Assembly: GCF_000821185.2 (NCBI RefSeq)
Contig: NZ_CP050855.1
Location: forward strand, 2,542,001 to 2,606,000
Direction: 5' to 3'
DNA from: Serratia symbiotica
Lineage (GTDB): Bacteria > Pseudomonadota > Gammaproteobacteria > Enterobacterales > Enterobacteriaceae
Length of the DNA: 64,000 nt
Under the pieces are notes generated by a model, which saw only the letters and a program-made list of their open reading frames with translations, was not told the origin of the DNA and ran no database searches. The translations under genes were made by a program, and so were the position numbers. Shown in pieces: positions 52,706 to 61,849 of this stretch. How positions within the stretch are numbered: position 1 is the first letter of the stretch; every line of letters starts with the position of its first letter.

Positions 52706-53830
52706 TTAAGGGGGATGACCTGCCCCCATCTGCTGCTCAGGCTGGCCGCAAGAGGCTTCTGAGGGGGAGGGGTGATCCAATACGCTATCAGCATCGATGC
52801 CCATCTTTTCCAGTTCGACGCGTATCAGCCAGGTAATAATGCGCATCACGTCGTCTAGCCCCTGCTCATCAATAAAACTGTCTTTACGGTAATGTCGCCA
52901 TAGCTGACGTGCCAGGGGAATATCACGCACTACGGGAACACCCTGCCCCTCGGCATAAGCAATTACGGCTTTAGCCTGTAACCCCTGAGATTTGAGAAGA
53001 AGAAAGGGGAGAGGGGCTACGTCAGTATTAAAATATATTGCCATGGCAATATGGGTCGGGTTAGCCATAACAAATGAAGCCCCTTTCACGCTGGTTTTAA
53101 CTTCTTCCGACAATATCTCCTGATGCATACTTCTGCGGGTACTTTTAATTTGTGGGTTACCTTCATTATCTTTATGTTCCCTTTTAACTTCCTGTTTTTC
53201 CATTTTCAGATCTTTTATAAATAGGAAAAACTCCGTCAGTGTATCTGCCAGCAATACGATGAGTGCCACCGCAAGAAACATGATGATAAAAACAATACAG
53301 AGGTGAACCCACTGTCCTATCATCCCATTCAAGGTGGCAAGATAGAGTGTGAAGATATCTACACGCCAAATAACAAAAAAGAGACATGCAGAGGTGAAAA
53401 AAACCAATAAATAGAGAAATGCCTTCGCCAATTCCTTCAGGGAACGAACAGAAAAAATCTTCTTGAATCCAGAGACGGGGTTCAGGTGAGAGAAATCGAT
53501 TTTTATTGCTTCTGTCGCTAAGCGGAAGCGACTTTGCAATAAAGTGATGACGGCTCCGGGTAAAAAAGAGGCTACCAGTACCGGCAAAACAGCGTGTGAA
53601 AAAAGGCTAAAAAGCCGTTGCAGTAAAGCGGCTAGGCCCATTTCGCCTGGTGCTAGCAGGATCTTTTGCATTAACCCTCCCAATTCCATTAGGCTGGAAA
53701 AGCCAACAATGGAAAAGGCACCCGTAACCAATACCACCGCTGCAACCATATCTTTACTTTTGAAGCTCTGCCCTTTCTTAGCCGAATCTCTGATCTTCTT
53801 CTCGGTAGGCTTTTCCGTTTTCTCCGCCAT
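52706..53830 (-). CDS. spaS: Export-apparatus switch protein SpaS (FlhB/YscU family)
   Basis: Encodes 374 residues (Salmonella SpaS 356). Four hydrophobic segments span about 28-205. The cytoplasmic domain contains the self-cleavage motif NPTH at residues 257-260, which in this family is cut between Asn and Pro to switch substrates from needle to translocators. The flanking KTSVKGASFVMANPTHIAMA and VRDIPLARQLWRHYRKDSFI blocks are typical. The start MAEKTEKPTEKKIRDSAKKGQ is canonical. The last 15-20 residues are extra compared with Salmonella. It lies 12 bases past spaR. Confidence 0.95.
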   Translation of the reverse strand: MAEKTEKPTEKKIRDSAKKGQSFKSKDMVAAVVLVTGAFSIVGFSSLMELGGLMQKILLAPGEMGLAALLQRLFSLFSHAVLPVLVASFLPGAVITLLQSRFRLATEAIKIDFSHLNPVSGFKKIFSVRSLKELAKAFLYLLVFFTSACLFFVIWRVDIFTLYLATLNGMIGQWVHLCIVFIIMFLAVALIVLLADTLTEFFLFIKDLKMEKQEVKREHKDNEGNPQIKSTRRSMHQEILSEEVKTSVKGASFVMANPTHIAMAIYFNTDVAPLPFLLLKSQGLQAKAVIAYAEGQGVPVVRDIPLARQLWRHYRKDSFIDEQGLDDVMRIITWLIRVELEKMGIDADSVLDHPSPSEASCGQPEQQMGAGHPP

Positions 53831-53842
53831 TCTTTATCTCCA

Positions 53843-54646
53843 TTACAAATGTTGTTGAGGCGCGAAAATATCGTACAGCGGATCTATTGAAACCATATTA
53901 ACCAAAATTGAGGGGACTTCATTCTGGAAATAGAGTAAGAGAACGCTAAATGCAATGATGGATTTTATCGTCAGCGATAAGGAAAAGGCATTCAACTGGG
54001 GGCAAAATCGTGAATACAGACCTAACGCAACCTCTGTGATAAATAAGGTGATAAGAATGGGGGCTGCCAGTATGATGCCACGTGTCACCAGTTGGTTTAG
54101 CCAATTCCCCAAAGGCAGGCTGTTAAAATGAGAAAAACCTGCGGCAAACGGCAACAGCCGATAACTGTCCGCAAGGATCTGTACCAACATGTGCATACCT
54201 CCTTGCGCCAGGAATATCATGACCAATATGTGGTTGAGCAATACCGAAAGTTCCGAAGACTCAATGCCGTTAGCTGGATCGATAGTATCGCTAATCGTTG
54301 CCCCTCGCTGGTTATCGATAAGTTCGCCAATAATATTGGCAATCAAAAAAGGCAAGCTGAGAATAAAAGCCAATACCAGACCAATGGTAAATTCATAGAG
54401 TAATGCTTCGACAAGCCCAATGTCCAGGGGAGCGCTAGTACGTGAAGAAAAAAAAGGCCAAAGTCCGAGGACGATAAAAATTGCTATACAATTCTTAATA
54501 ATCCCGTTATTAAGTAATTTTGTACTGAGAAACGGTAAAAAAAAGAAAACAGGCGCAACGCGCATCCAGCCCAGTGCCAAGGTCATCAGACCAGATTGAA
54601 AAGCAAGGTAACAGGAAAAATAGAAAGACTGTACTTCAGAGGTCAT
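53843..54646 (-). CDS. spaR: Export-apparatus protein SpaR (FliR/YscT family)
   Basis: Encodes 267 residues (Salmonella SpaR 263), a polytopic inner-membrane protein with about six hydrophobic segments. Family blocks are AWMRVAPVFFFLPFLSTKLL-like LGWMRVAPVFFFLPFLS, LVEALLYEFTIGLVLAFILSLPF, IIGELIDNQRGATISDTIDP, and FCPQLNAFSLSLTIKSIIAF. Its ATG overlaps the spaQ stop (ATGA), so the two are translationally coupled. It forms the export gate core with SpaP and SpaQ. Confidence 0.95.
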   Translation of the reverse strand: MTSEVQSFYFSCYLAFQSGLMTLALGWMRVAPVFFFLPFLSTKLLNNGIIKNCIAIFIVLGLWPFFSSRTSAPLDIGLVEALLYEFTIGLVLAFILSLPFLIANIIGELIDNQRGATISDTIDPANGIESSELSVLLNHILVMIFLAQGGMHMLVQILADSYRLLPFAAGFSHFNSLPLGNWLNQLVTRGIILAAPILITLFITEVALGLYSRFCPQLNAFSLSLTIKSIIAFSVLLLYFQNEVPSILVNMVSIDPLYDIFAPQQHL

Positions 54647-54918
54647 CCGAGGATCCCAGTCGGTGCGAGAGCAATAGCTAGCACTTCCTTAGTATAACTA
54701 ATCACTTTATCCGCCAACCAGCCAGATGTCATAAATAATGTACCAAACACCGCCAGTAGCTTGATACCAAATGGCAAGGTCTGTTCCTGAAGCTGTGTGA
54801 CCGTTTGAATTAAGCCAACCAATAATCCCACAATGGTTGCCGTCAACACAGGGATTGCCGACAGTACTACGATGAGTAACATGGCTTTATTACTGGCATA
54901 AATTATTTCATCCATCAA
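54643..54918 (-). CDS. spaQ: Export-apparatus protein SpaQ (FliQ/YscS family)
   Basis: Encodes 91 residues (Salmonella SpaQ 86), with two hydrophobic helices: AMLLIVVLSAIPVLTATIVG and FGIKLLAVFGTLFMTSGWLA. LLVGLIQTVTQLQEQTLPF between them is the hallmark of the FliQ family. It begins 10 bases past the spaP stop and overlaps spaR by 4 bases. Confidence 0.95.
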   Translation of the reverse strand: MMDEIIYASNKAMLLIVVLSAIPVLTATIVGLLVGLIQTVTQLQEQTLPFGIKLLAVFGTLFMTSGWLADKVISYTKEVLAIALAPTGILG

Positions 54919-54927
54919 TGAGTTCCT

Positions 54928-55596
54928 CTACTGATGCTGTGCCAGTTCCATATATTGCATTATCAATCCTTTGGAAATTAGCGACCATCCGTCTATCGCC
55001 ACGAATAAAATCAGTTTCACCGGCACGGAGATAGTCACCGGACTCATCATCATCATGCCTAATGCTAACAGAATGCTGGAGATAATTAGGTCAATGACCA
55101 CGAACGGCAGATAAATGTAAAATCCTATTTGGAATGCCGATTTGACTTCACTTAAGGCATAAGCGGGCAGTAAAGAGAATAGTGTTGGCTCACGTTCATC
55201 TTTCGCGGTTTCTTCTTCGCTGCGCCCCTGTTGTAGCGACTCAAAAAAGGTGAGTAAGTCTGAGTCAGAGTATTTCTTCAGATATGATTTATAGCCCCCC
55301 AGTCCCCCATCAACAAATTTCTCCACCGAATCGGCATGACTAAAATCAACGTGCTCATGGCGCATATATTGATGCACATCCTGGATGACAGGCATCATAA
55401 CAAACAGTGAAAGCAAGAACGCTATCCCATTAAGTGCAAGGGTGGAAGGAACCTGCTGCACCCCCATGGCGTTGCGTACCATCACCAGCACGATCGATAT
55501 TTTAAGATAGCAAGTACCGGCTGCAATGATAAAAGGCAGTAACGTGGAAAAGGCTACAATCGCCAGTAAAGGAACGTCACCCGGTATCGTTGGCAT
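54928..55596 (-). CDS. spaP: Export-apparatus protein SpaP (FliP/YscR family)
   Basis: Encodes 222 residues (Salmonella 224). Conserved blocks: LLAIVAFSTLLPFIIAAGTCY, IVLVMVRNAMGVQQVPSTLALNG, then LLPAYALSEVKSAFQIGFYI, and ALGMMMMSPVTISVPVKLILF. The frame is open to an earlier ATG at 55626 inside spaO. The ATG at 55596 is preferred because GGGGTG lies 9 bases upstream and the length and N-terminus then match Salmonella. Five SpaP subunits form the base of the export gate. Confidence 0.95.
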   Translation of the reverse strand: MPTIPGDVPLLAIVAFSTLLPFIIAAGTCYLKISIVLVMVRNAMGVQQVPSTLALNGIAFLLSLFVMMPVIQDVHQYMRHEHVDFSHADSVEKFVDGGLGGYKSYLKKYSDSDLLTFFESLQQGRSEEETAKDEREPTLFSLLPAYALSEVKSAFQIGFYIYLPFVVIDLIISSILLALGMMMMSPVTISVPVKLILFVAIDGWSLISKGLIMQYMELAQHQ

Positions 55597-55604
55597 CGTG
55601 CTTA

Positions 55605-55937
55605 TCACCCCAACTGTCCTTTGCATGCAAGGCGCGTGATCTCAAGGCCCAATTCCCCTTCTTCACCAATATAAATAAGCTCCCCTTCCGCCACTAACTG
55701 CTTATTGGCATATACCTTGACCTCGCGCTCTTTATCCGCGCCGATGGAGTACGTCGCCCCAGGCTGAATGTACGCCAATTCAGATAGCGGGATATCGCTG
55801 TGACCCAGCACAAAGGTCAGTTGCACGCTAATGTTAGCCAAATCGAAAGGAGCCAGTGCCTCTTGCGGAATATCATCATGCAAATTGGCAGGAACCTCTT
55901 CCTTTTGGACAGGGTTTTCAATCATCTCTTCCACCAT
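55605..55937 (-). CDS. Internal translation product of spaO (SpaO C-terminal fragment)
   Basis: Within spaO, in frame, ATG at 55937 (Met201) is preceded by AGAAGGA (55944-55950) with a 6-base spacer, a better ribosome site than most of the cluster's annotated starts. The product would be 110 residues, MVEEMIENP onward, carrying the whole SPOA domain. In Salmonella SpaO and Yersinia YscQ a C-terminal product made from an internal start at almost the same place (residue about 203 in SpaO) assembles with the full protein. This is inferred from sequence plus that precedent. Confidence 0.7.
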   Translation of the reverse strand: MVEEMIENPVQKEEVPANLHDDIPQEALAPFDLANISVQLTFVLGHSDIPLSELAYIQPGATYSIGADKEREVKVYANKQLVAEGELIYIGEEGELGLEITRLACKGQLG

Positions 55938-56537
55938 TAATAGTCCTTCTTGTTTTTTTTGGAAACACGCTATCTGGCGTCCGGCAACCGTCAAACACAA
56001 CTGCAATTGCTGAATACGTAACACGTCATGTAATGCGATTGAGCGCAAAAGAGAGGCACTGATATGGCTGTTCCCTAATACCCAATCGATCCGCTGTGTT
56101 ATGTTCGCCCAAAGCGGATTTGGTGGGGGCCTGACTGATAGCTGATTAAGTGGTGATGCCATCAGCACAGTCCCCAATGCCGGTTCATCCAGCGTTAACC
56201 ATGGCTGACCATCATTAATTCCCATGACAATCTGCGGATTGTCAATGCGATAATGACCAGCAAAAAAAGTCTTACCCTGATTTTCCATGGTGAAAATATC
56301 GGTAATAGCCAGATCGTCTAAGCCCTGCCAAGCACAGTTGACCAACTCAGGGTAGGTAAAACGGCACCAGCTATCAGCCGGAATTAACGCACGAATTTTT
56401 TCTGTTGCACTGACCAGCCATAGCTGAAAATAGCGATCTGCACCGCGTGGGATGGTGATGTACCGTTCCGGGTGATACCGTTGTTGCCAGCGTGTCACCT
56501 CGGCCTGTCGCGCACTAATTCTGCGGATATTGAGCAT
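55605..56537 (-). CDS. spaO: Sorting-platform protein SpaO (YscQ/FliN-like)
   Basis: Encodes 310 residues (Salmonella SpaO 303). The N-terminal two thirds are poorly conserved; the C-terminal SPOA domain is recognisable (ISVQLTFVLGHSDIPLSELAYIQ in two blocks; GELIYIGEEGELGLEITRL). It forms the cytoplasmic pods that load substrates. An internal ATG (Met201) with a strong ribosome site should yield a short C-terminal product. Its start is 3 bases from the spaN stop, and spaP begins 9 bases after its stop. Confidence 0.88.
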   Translation of the reverse strand: MLNIRRISARQAEVTRWQQRYHPERYITIPRGADRYFQLWLVSATEKIRALIPADSWCRFTYPELVNCAWQGLDDLAITDIFTMENQGKTFFAGHYRIDNPQIVMGINDGQPWLTLDEPALGTVLMASPLNQLSVRPPPNPLWANITQRIDWVLGNSHISASLLRSIALHDVLRIQQLQLCLTVAGRQIACFQKKQEGLLMVEEMIENPVQKEEVPANLHDDIPQEALAPFDLANISVQLTFVLGHSDIPLSELAYIQPGATYSIGADKEREVKVYANKQLVAEGELIYIGEEGELGLEITRLACKGQLG

Positions 56538-56539
56538 GA

Positions 56540-57640
56540 TTATGCTTCTTCCTGATCCGATGATTGTCGTTTCTCGCGATGCTGACGTTCACGGAAGTGC
56601 AACTCACTCTCCGTCATCAGCCAATGCTGACTCTCCAAAAGCGCCTGTTGAACTTCAGCACTATCGGTCATGGCGATGAGACTGTCAGATGCGGATAATT
56701 CAAATGTCACCGTTGGGCTATTACGCCATTGACTAAAGGTATAACTCAGCGTGCGTCCCCCCGTCATATGTGCCTTTGGCCCCTCGGCCAGGGTCGATTC
56801 TGACAGAGCCGTCGGCAACGCCTGTGCGTAACTGAATACGGCGTGTTCAGGTGTGATGCTGTTTTCTGCCACAGAACTCACCGTCTGCGCGACCAGTAGC
56901 GGAGGCATTATGTCGGAGGCTTTATGCTGTCCAACATGCACCATCCACGTTGATTCGTCGCTTAACCTCGCGGGAGTCAGTAATGGGTCTGTAGGTATTA
57001 CCTGGGTTTCCCCTTTGCTGTCCAAAACGAGGCCATTAATAGATACCATAGGTAGCAAAACGTCTGCAGAAAACATTACTACCGCTTTATCGGCTGTTGC
57101 AAAGGCGGCAGAAAGCAAGGAGCTTTCCCTGTCAGTACCTAACACTGAAGGTTCACATGCGATCTCCCGGACTCCATTATCCCGCTTTAACCTGCCAGGC
57201 TCTGCCGACAACAGTTCTCTTGGCATAGAACCGCTTTGCGCGGTTGCATCAGCATGAGATGGGAAAGCGTTGCTCAGTCGTTGATGCCTTGCACTTGCTT
57301 TTTCCAATACGGGGGACATGTCTAACAACGCGACTGTTACCAGAGGCAAAGCCTCTTGCATCCCCTCAAGTGCCATATCCCCAAGTTCACTCAAGCAGGC
57401 ACCAGGTGGCATGCCGTCCAACGTTATCATTGGCAGTGCTAACGGCACAGGCGTGCACGCTTCTGCGCGTTTCTTGCGTAGTTTCTCAACCAACAGATTT
57501 GCCGCTTCTCGCGCCTCCTGAAGCGCTGTGGACACAACCTGCGAATTATCTTTATATTTCAGCGCAGGTCGGTAAGGCTGGTGAGGTTCATCTATTTGAT
57601 GATCAGGAGCACTACTGTGTATCGGGTTTATTGCCAGCAT
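56540..57640 (-). CDS. spaN: Needle-length regulator SpaN/InvJ-type (YscP/FliK functional class)
   Basis: Encodes 366 residues (Salmonella InvJ 336), Ser/Ala/Pro/Leu-rich with little sequence conservation, as usual for this class. The C-terminal region (YTFSQWRNSPTVTFELSASD, LFRERQ-like LHFRERQHREKR) corresponds to the part conserved among SpaN/InvJ proteins. The frame is open to an ATG at 57658 in spaM, but the ATG at 57640 has GAGGAG 10 bases upstream and is preferred. It overlaps spaM by about 29 bases. Assignment relies mainly on position between spaM and spaO. Confidence 0.75.
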   Translation of the reverse strand: MLAINPIHSSAPDHQIDEPHQPYRPALKYKDNSQVVSTALQEAREAANLLVEKLRKKRAEACTPVPLALPMITLDGMPPGACLSELGDMALEGMQEALPLVTVALLDMSPVLEKASARHQRLSNAFPSHADATAQSGSMPRELLSAEPGRLKRDNGVREIACEPSVLGTDRESSLLSAAFATADKAVVMFSADVLLPMVSINGLVLDSKGETQVIPTDPLLTPARLSDESTWMVHVGQHKASDIMPPLLVAQTVSSVAENSITPEHAVFSYAQALPTALSESTLAEGPKAHMTGGRTLSYTFSQWRNSPTVTFELSASDSLIAMTDSAEVQQALLESQHWLMTESELHFRERQHREKRQSSDQEEA

Positions 57641-58067
57641 AGATGGACAACTCCTCAAAATCGTTTTGTTGCTGTATTTCCGATTTTAAGCACTGTTTGA
57701 TACGTAGCTGCTTCAGATAAATTCGGAATTTTTCACACCTGTTATTCGTTTCGCGTAAGCGGCGTTGTAACTGGTTCTGTTTGCAAACAAGTAGCTGTAG
57801 CTCCACTTGTAAATTCTCTAGTTGAAAATACAAACGGGCAATTTCGGCCAGCACCCCCGCTTTATGGCGTTGACGTTCAAAAAAAGACGTACGCGTGAAC
57901 TCTGCTGGCTGCTCATAGAGTCCACTTTGCGTTTTCATCACCTGAATGCGTGCCTGAACGTCAAGCTGTTGCTGCTGTAGCTCATTCATGGTGCGATGCA
58001 GCACACTTTTCTCACGCACCAGGCGTTCCAAACGCCGCTCCACCAAGCTCAGCAAGTTCTTTATCAT
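57612..58067 (-). CDS. spaM: ATPase stalk protein SpaM/InvI (YscO/FliJ class)
   Basis: Encodes 151 residues (Salmonella InvI 147), almost entirely coiled coil (LLSLVERRLERLVREKSVL; ENLQVELQLLVCKQNQLQRRL), the general form of FliJ-like stalks that sit in the ATPase hexamer. Its ATG overlaps the invC stop (TGATG). Sequence alone would not identify it; the position directly after the ATPase does. Confidence 0.82.
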   Translation of the reverse strand: MIKNLLSLVERRLERLVREKSVLHRTMNELQQQQLDVQARIQVMKTQSGLYEQPAEFTRTSFFERQRHKAGVLAEIARLYFQLENLQVELQLLVCKQNQLQRRLRETNNRCEKFRIYLKQLRIKQCLKSEIQQQNDFEELSIYAGNKPDTQ

Positions 58068-59359
58068 CAGGCTGTCAACGCCTTAAGTTGGCTAAGCGTA
58101 TCAGCGAAATCCGTGGAAGAATCCATCGACTGACGTAAGAAAGCCTCGATCGCCTCTTTTCTTTCCAATGCACGGTCGTTCTCCGCGTTTTCACCATGCT
58201 GATACTCGCCAAGATCGAGATACAGTTGTATTTGCGCCAGACGCCCCAGCATGTCGCGCATCTGCGCTGCAGCTTGCCGGTGTGGCGGCGTGGTCACGCG
58301 TGAAAATACACGACTAACGCTGTTTAAAACATCAATGGCCGGATAATGACCACGTCCTGCCAGCTTGGCGCTGAGATAAATATGCCCGTCCAAAATTGAG
58401 CGGATCTCATCCCCAATGGGGTCTGCTTCCTCCTCACTCTCAAGCAGAACAGTATAAAATGCGGTTATCGAACCCTGTCGCAGTGCCCCCGGACGTTCCA
58501 GTAATTGTGGCAATTGTTCAAAAACGGAAGCGGGATATCCACGTCGGGCAGGCAATTCACCGGCGGCCAACGCCACATCGCGCAGCGCACGCGCGTAGCG
58601 GGTCATTGAATCAACAAATAGCAGGACATCGCGCCCAAGATCCCGAAAATATTCCGCCATCGCCGTAGCCAGCAAGGCAGCATTACAGCGTTCAACTGCC
58701 GGGCTGTCTGATGTGGAATAAACCAAAATAGTCTGGCTACTGCGTGGCGAAGCGCGTAATTCATGAATAAACTCCGTCACCTCACGGCCTCGTTCGCCGA
58801 TCAAGGCAATCACACAAATATCTGCCTTCGCGTGATTCATAATCATACTCATTAGAGAAGTTTTACCGCTGCCTGCTGCTGAGAAAATTCCCATACGTTG
58901 CCCTTTACCACAGGTGAGCAGCCCATCGATTGCGTTTACGCCGGTCGTCAAAGGTTCGCAAACTGGGCTGCGCAGGCTGACACTTGCGGCTGGACTATCC
59001 ACTCGCCGTAAAACAGCCTGATGGGGTTGAAATTCTGTGGTCTGATGTGTCAGCACGCCTATTTTTTCACCAGCAGCATTGAAGATCTTGCCAGCCAGGT
59101 GTTCACCCATCTCGAAGACAAATGGCTGCCCATCAGGGCGGATCACCACTTCACGCGTGAGACCTTGTGATCGTCCAATCAAGCTGAGAAGAGTCTGCCC
59201 TTCCCGAAACCCAACCACTACAGCTCTGGCAATCACTTCGGGTTGGCACAGAGAACGTTCAATCTGACAGATTTCACCAATAAATACCCCATGGAGAGGG
59301 GCCTCTATCAGGCAACCATGAATCCGTTTTGGGTGCGCACAGCTATCAAAAAGTTTCAT
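58067..59359 (-). CDS. invC: Type III secretion ATPase InvC/SpaL
   Basis: Encodes 430 residues (Salmonella InvC 431), a FliI/F1-beta-like hexameric ATPase at the base of the injectisome that unfolds chaperone-bound substrates. Walker A lies at about 160-168 (SAAGSGKTS, Lys166), then ALIGERGREVTEFIHEL, and Walker B in DVLLFVDSMTRYARALRDV. GSITAFYTVLLESEEEADPIGDEIRSILDGH in short blocks is diagnostic for secretion ATPases. Its GTG/ATG start at 59359 follows the invB stop by 3 bases. Confidence 0.97.
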   Translation of the reverse strand: MKLFDSCAHPKRIHGCLIEAPLHGVFIGEICQIERSLCQPEVIARAVVVGFREGQTLLSLIGRSQGLTREVVIRPDGQPFVFEMGEHLAGKIFNAAGEKIGVLTHQTTEFQPHQAVLRRVDSPAASVSLRSPVCEPLTTGVNAIDGLLTCGKGQRMGIFSAAGSGKTSLMSMIMNHAKADICVIALIGERGREVTEFIHELRASPRSSQTILVYSTSDSPAVERCNAALLATAMAEYFRDLGRDVLLFVDSMTRYARALRDVALAAGELPARRGYPASVFEQLPQLLERPGALRQGSITAFYTVLLESEEEADPIGDEIRSILDGHIYLSAKLAGRGHYPAIDVLNSVSRVFSRVTTPPHRQAAAQMRDMLGRLAQIQLYLDLGEYQHGENAENDRALERKEAIEAFLRQSMDSSTDFADTLSQLKALTA

Positions 59360-59362
59360 GGC

Positions 59363-59770
59363 TCAGACGGAAAATAAAGTTCTTAGCTGATTGCAACGCT
59401 CATAAAACTCTTCCAGCATGCCAGCAAACATCGGTTGGTAGGTGAGGGCCTCCTCTTTCATCACTGCAGAAAGCACGAGCGTGCTATCAACAACATTCAA
59501 CGCAGGCTGTCCAGCCATAAAGTACCTAGGAGAATAGGTAATTAGCTGATTCAACAAGCTAGCGCTTACCGCCTCAACATAGGACGGATTGTAATCAGCG
59601 ATGTTGCTCCAGATAATAATATCGTTGGTCGCCAGATCAATGTTAATTGGCGGACACGATTCAAGATCCAGTTGAATGGTTGAATGACAATCCAACTGGC
59701 TATTAATTAAATCATCACGTCCATAAGCGCTCAAGAAATCATTCAGAGCTTCTAAAAAACGATATTTCAT
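59363..59770 (-). CDS. invB: Type III secretion chaperone InvB/SpaK family
   Basis: Encodes 135 residues, the same length as Salmonella InvB, the class IB chaperone for several effectors including SipA. The family pattern DCHSTIQLDL near residue 28 and the acidic, Leu-rich helical C-terminus (MFAGMLEEFYERCNQLRTL) fit. It lies between invA and invC as in SPI-1. Small chaperones diverge quickly, so part of the confidence comes from position. Confidence 0.85.
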   Translation of the reverse strand: MKYRFLEALNDFLSAYGRDDLINSQLDCHSTIQLDLESCPPINIDLATNDIIIWSNIADYNPSYVEAVSASLLNQLITYSPRYFMAGQPALNVVDSTLVLSAVMKEEALTYQPMFAGMLEEFYERCNQLRTLFSV

Positions 59771-59781
59771 ACTAATATCCC

Positions 59782-61842
59782 CTAGATTGTTTTAATAACA
59801 TTGACTTTAACCATTTCGGATACTTCATTAAATGAGAGCACTTCCAATTCAGGGAAACGGATTTCGATTATTTTCTTTACAAAACGACGAATATCAACTG
59901 GAACCAGGACACTGACATCGCGAAGAGAGAAAGATAAGGTTTCTAATGCCAGCGCAAAGGCTTGGATGATGTCATCACTTTTCTCAGGTTCCAAATGTAA
60001 ATAAGTCCCCCCAGCTGCTTGGCGAATACTCTGGCGGATCATATCTTCATATTGTGCGTTAATCATCAGCACATTCAGACGCCCATCTACAGCAAAGCGC
60101 GATGAAATATAGCGTGCCATGGCACCACGGACATATTCAACCAACATCATGCCATCCTTTTCTTTCGGCACCCACTGTACCAAGGTCTCCAGGATCAGCT
60201 TCATGTTGCGGATTGAAATCTTTTCCATTAATAAACGTTGGAAAACTTCAGTAATTTTCTGTACCGTTACGTGGCGATAGCATTCTCTTAATAACTCTGG
60301 GTATTTCTTTTCCAAATCGTCCAACAGATTTTTTGTTTCTTGAATACCGAAAAACTCATTAATATGACGCAGCAATAAAGTGCCGACACAATCGATAATT
60401 TCGGTCATATCATCACGCACCAAGATACCTAATTGTTTCACTTCCTCGGCATTATTTTCTTTGACCCAAGTGGTAACCGCACCTTGTTCATCACTAAAAC
60501 TAATAAGGTTTAACCCCAGACACTCCAACTCATCATTAGGAGTAATAAGGCGAAAACCGCCAAAAAAAATACTGTAATCACCGGCACATACTTCGTTAAT
60601 CAGTATAATAATTGTATTATCTGGCACCACCGGAGAGTAATTTATGGCAATATCTGGAATACGATAACCATAATTTATAAATATATCTTTCATAATACGA
60701 GAAAGAAATTTCCCTTCTTCTAAACGGCGCTTATGTACCTGGCTGACTGAAATAATAATTGGCAAAGTTTCCGGTATGTATTCCATCTCGCCGTGTTGAT
60801 TTTCGCGCAGCATTTCACCTTCAGCCACCTCAGTTTCACTCTGCCTCTCCTCGGAAAGGAGCCGTTTATCCTTGCGTTTTTTGTAAGTACGATACCATAA
60901 CAAGGCTAGCATCAACCCGGCCAAAAATAAGAAGATAATCGTCGGGAAACCGGGTAAAAATCCTATGGCGCAAACAATGATCGCCGTTATCAGAATAGTA
61001 AAATCGTTGGTAAAAAGTTCTGCAACAATATTTTCACCTAGGTTTTTATCATTACCGCCGACACGAGTTACAATCAACCCCGCACTGATAGAAATCAGCA
61101 ACGCCGGGATTTGCGCCACTAACCCATCACCGATCGTCAACAAGGTATAAGTATGCAGCGCAGTAGATATATTCATACCCAATTGTGCCATACCAACAGC
61201 GATGCCACCAATAAGGTTAACGATGATGATAATGATCCCGGCGATGGCATCGCCTTTGATAAACTTCATCGCCCCATCAAAAGAGCCAAATAGCTGACTC
61301 TCGTTTTCTATATCGCGGCGTTTTTCTTTTACCACTGCTTCATCTATTAACCCCGCTCGCAGATCGGCATCAATACTCATCTGTTTGCCCGGCATAGCAT
61401 CCAGCGAGAAACGCGCAGCTACCTCTGCGATACGTTCTGAACCTTTAGTAATAACAATAAACTGCACTATGGTCACGATAGAGAACACCACCATACCAAC
61501 CACTAAATTGTCCTGGATAACAAACTGGCCAAATGTATTAATTATCTCACCGGCATCTGCTTCCAGCAGGATAAGTCGGCTTGTACTTATCGATAGCGCC
61601 AGGCGAAATAGCGTCGTGATAAGCAAAATTGCCGGAAAAGACTGGAAATTTAGCACCCGAGTTATATAGAAAGACCCCATGAAGATAAGAACTGAAACCA
61701 TAATATTCAGTCCTATCAAAAGATCGACTAAAATAGTCGGTAATGGTATAATCAGCATAGCAATGATCATTACCATAATAATCAAAAGCATCAACTCTGG
61801 CCGATTACGCATGCCTAACAGTAACCCAGTGACTTTACTCAT
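59782..61842 (-). CDS. invA: Export-gate protein InvA (FlhA/YscV family)
   Basis: Encodes 686 residues (Salmonella 685). About eight membrane helices fill the first 330 residues; between them lies the FHIPEP-type region SLDAMPGKQMSIDADLRAGLI and LFGSFDGAMKFIKGDAIAGI. The C-terminal half is the nonameric cytoplasmic ring (SVQNMKLILETL-like RNMKLILETLVQWVPKEKD; VRGAMARYISSRFA) and ends VNVIKTI exactly as in Salmonella. The frame is open to a GTG at 61863; the ATG at 61842 is preferred because the N-terminus then aligns with InvA. It overlaps or abuts invE. Confidence 0.96.
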   Translation of the reverse strand: MSKVTGLLLGMRNRPELMLLIIMVMIIAMLIIPLPTILVDLLIGLNIMVSVLIFMGSFYITRVLNFQSFPAILLITTLFRLALSISTSRLILLEADAGEIINTFGQFVIQDNLVVGMVVFSIVTIVQFIVITKGSERIAEVAARFSLDAMPGKQMSIDADLRAGLIDEAVVKEKRRDIENESQLFGSFDGAMKFIKGDAIAGIIIIIVNLIGGIAVGMAQLGMNISTALHTYTLLTIGDGLVAQIPALLISISAGLIVTRVGGNDKNLGENIVAELFTNDFTILITAIIVCAIGFLPGFPTIIFLFLAGLMLALLWYRTYKKRKDKRLLSEERQSETEVAEGEMLRENQHGEMEYIPETLPIIISVSQVHKRRLEEGKFLSRIMKDIFINYGYRIPDIAINYSPVVPDNTIIILINEVCAGDYSIFFGGFRLITPNDELECLGLNLISFSDEQGAVTTWVKENNAEEVKQLGILVRDDMTEIIDCVGTLLLRHINEFFGIQETKNLLDDLEKKYPELLRECYRHVTVQKITEVFQRLLMEKISIRNMKLILETLVQWVPKEKDGMMLVEYVRGAMARYISSRFAVDGRLNVLMINAQYEDMIRQSIRQAAGGTYLHLEPEKSDDIIQAFALALETLSFSLRDVSVLVPVDIRRFVKKIIEIRFPELEVLSFNEVSEMVKVNVIKTI

Positions 61843-61849
61843 GAATCGC

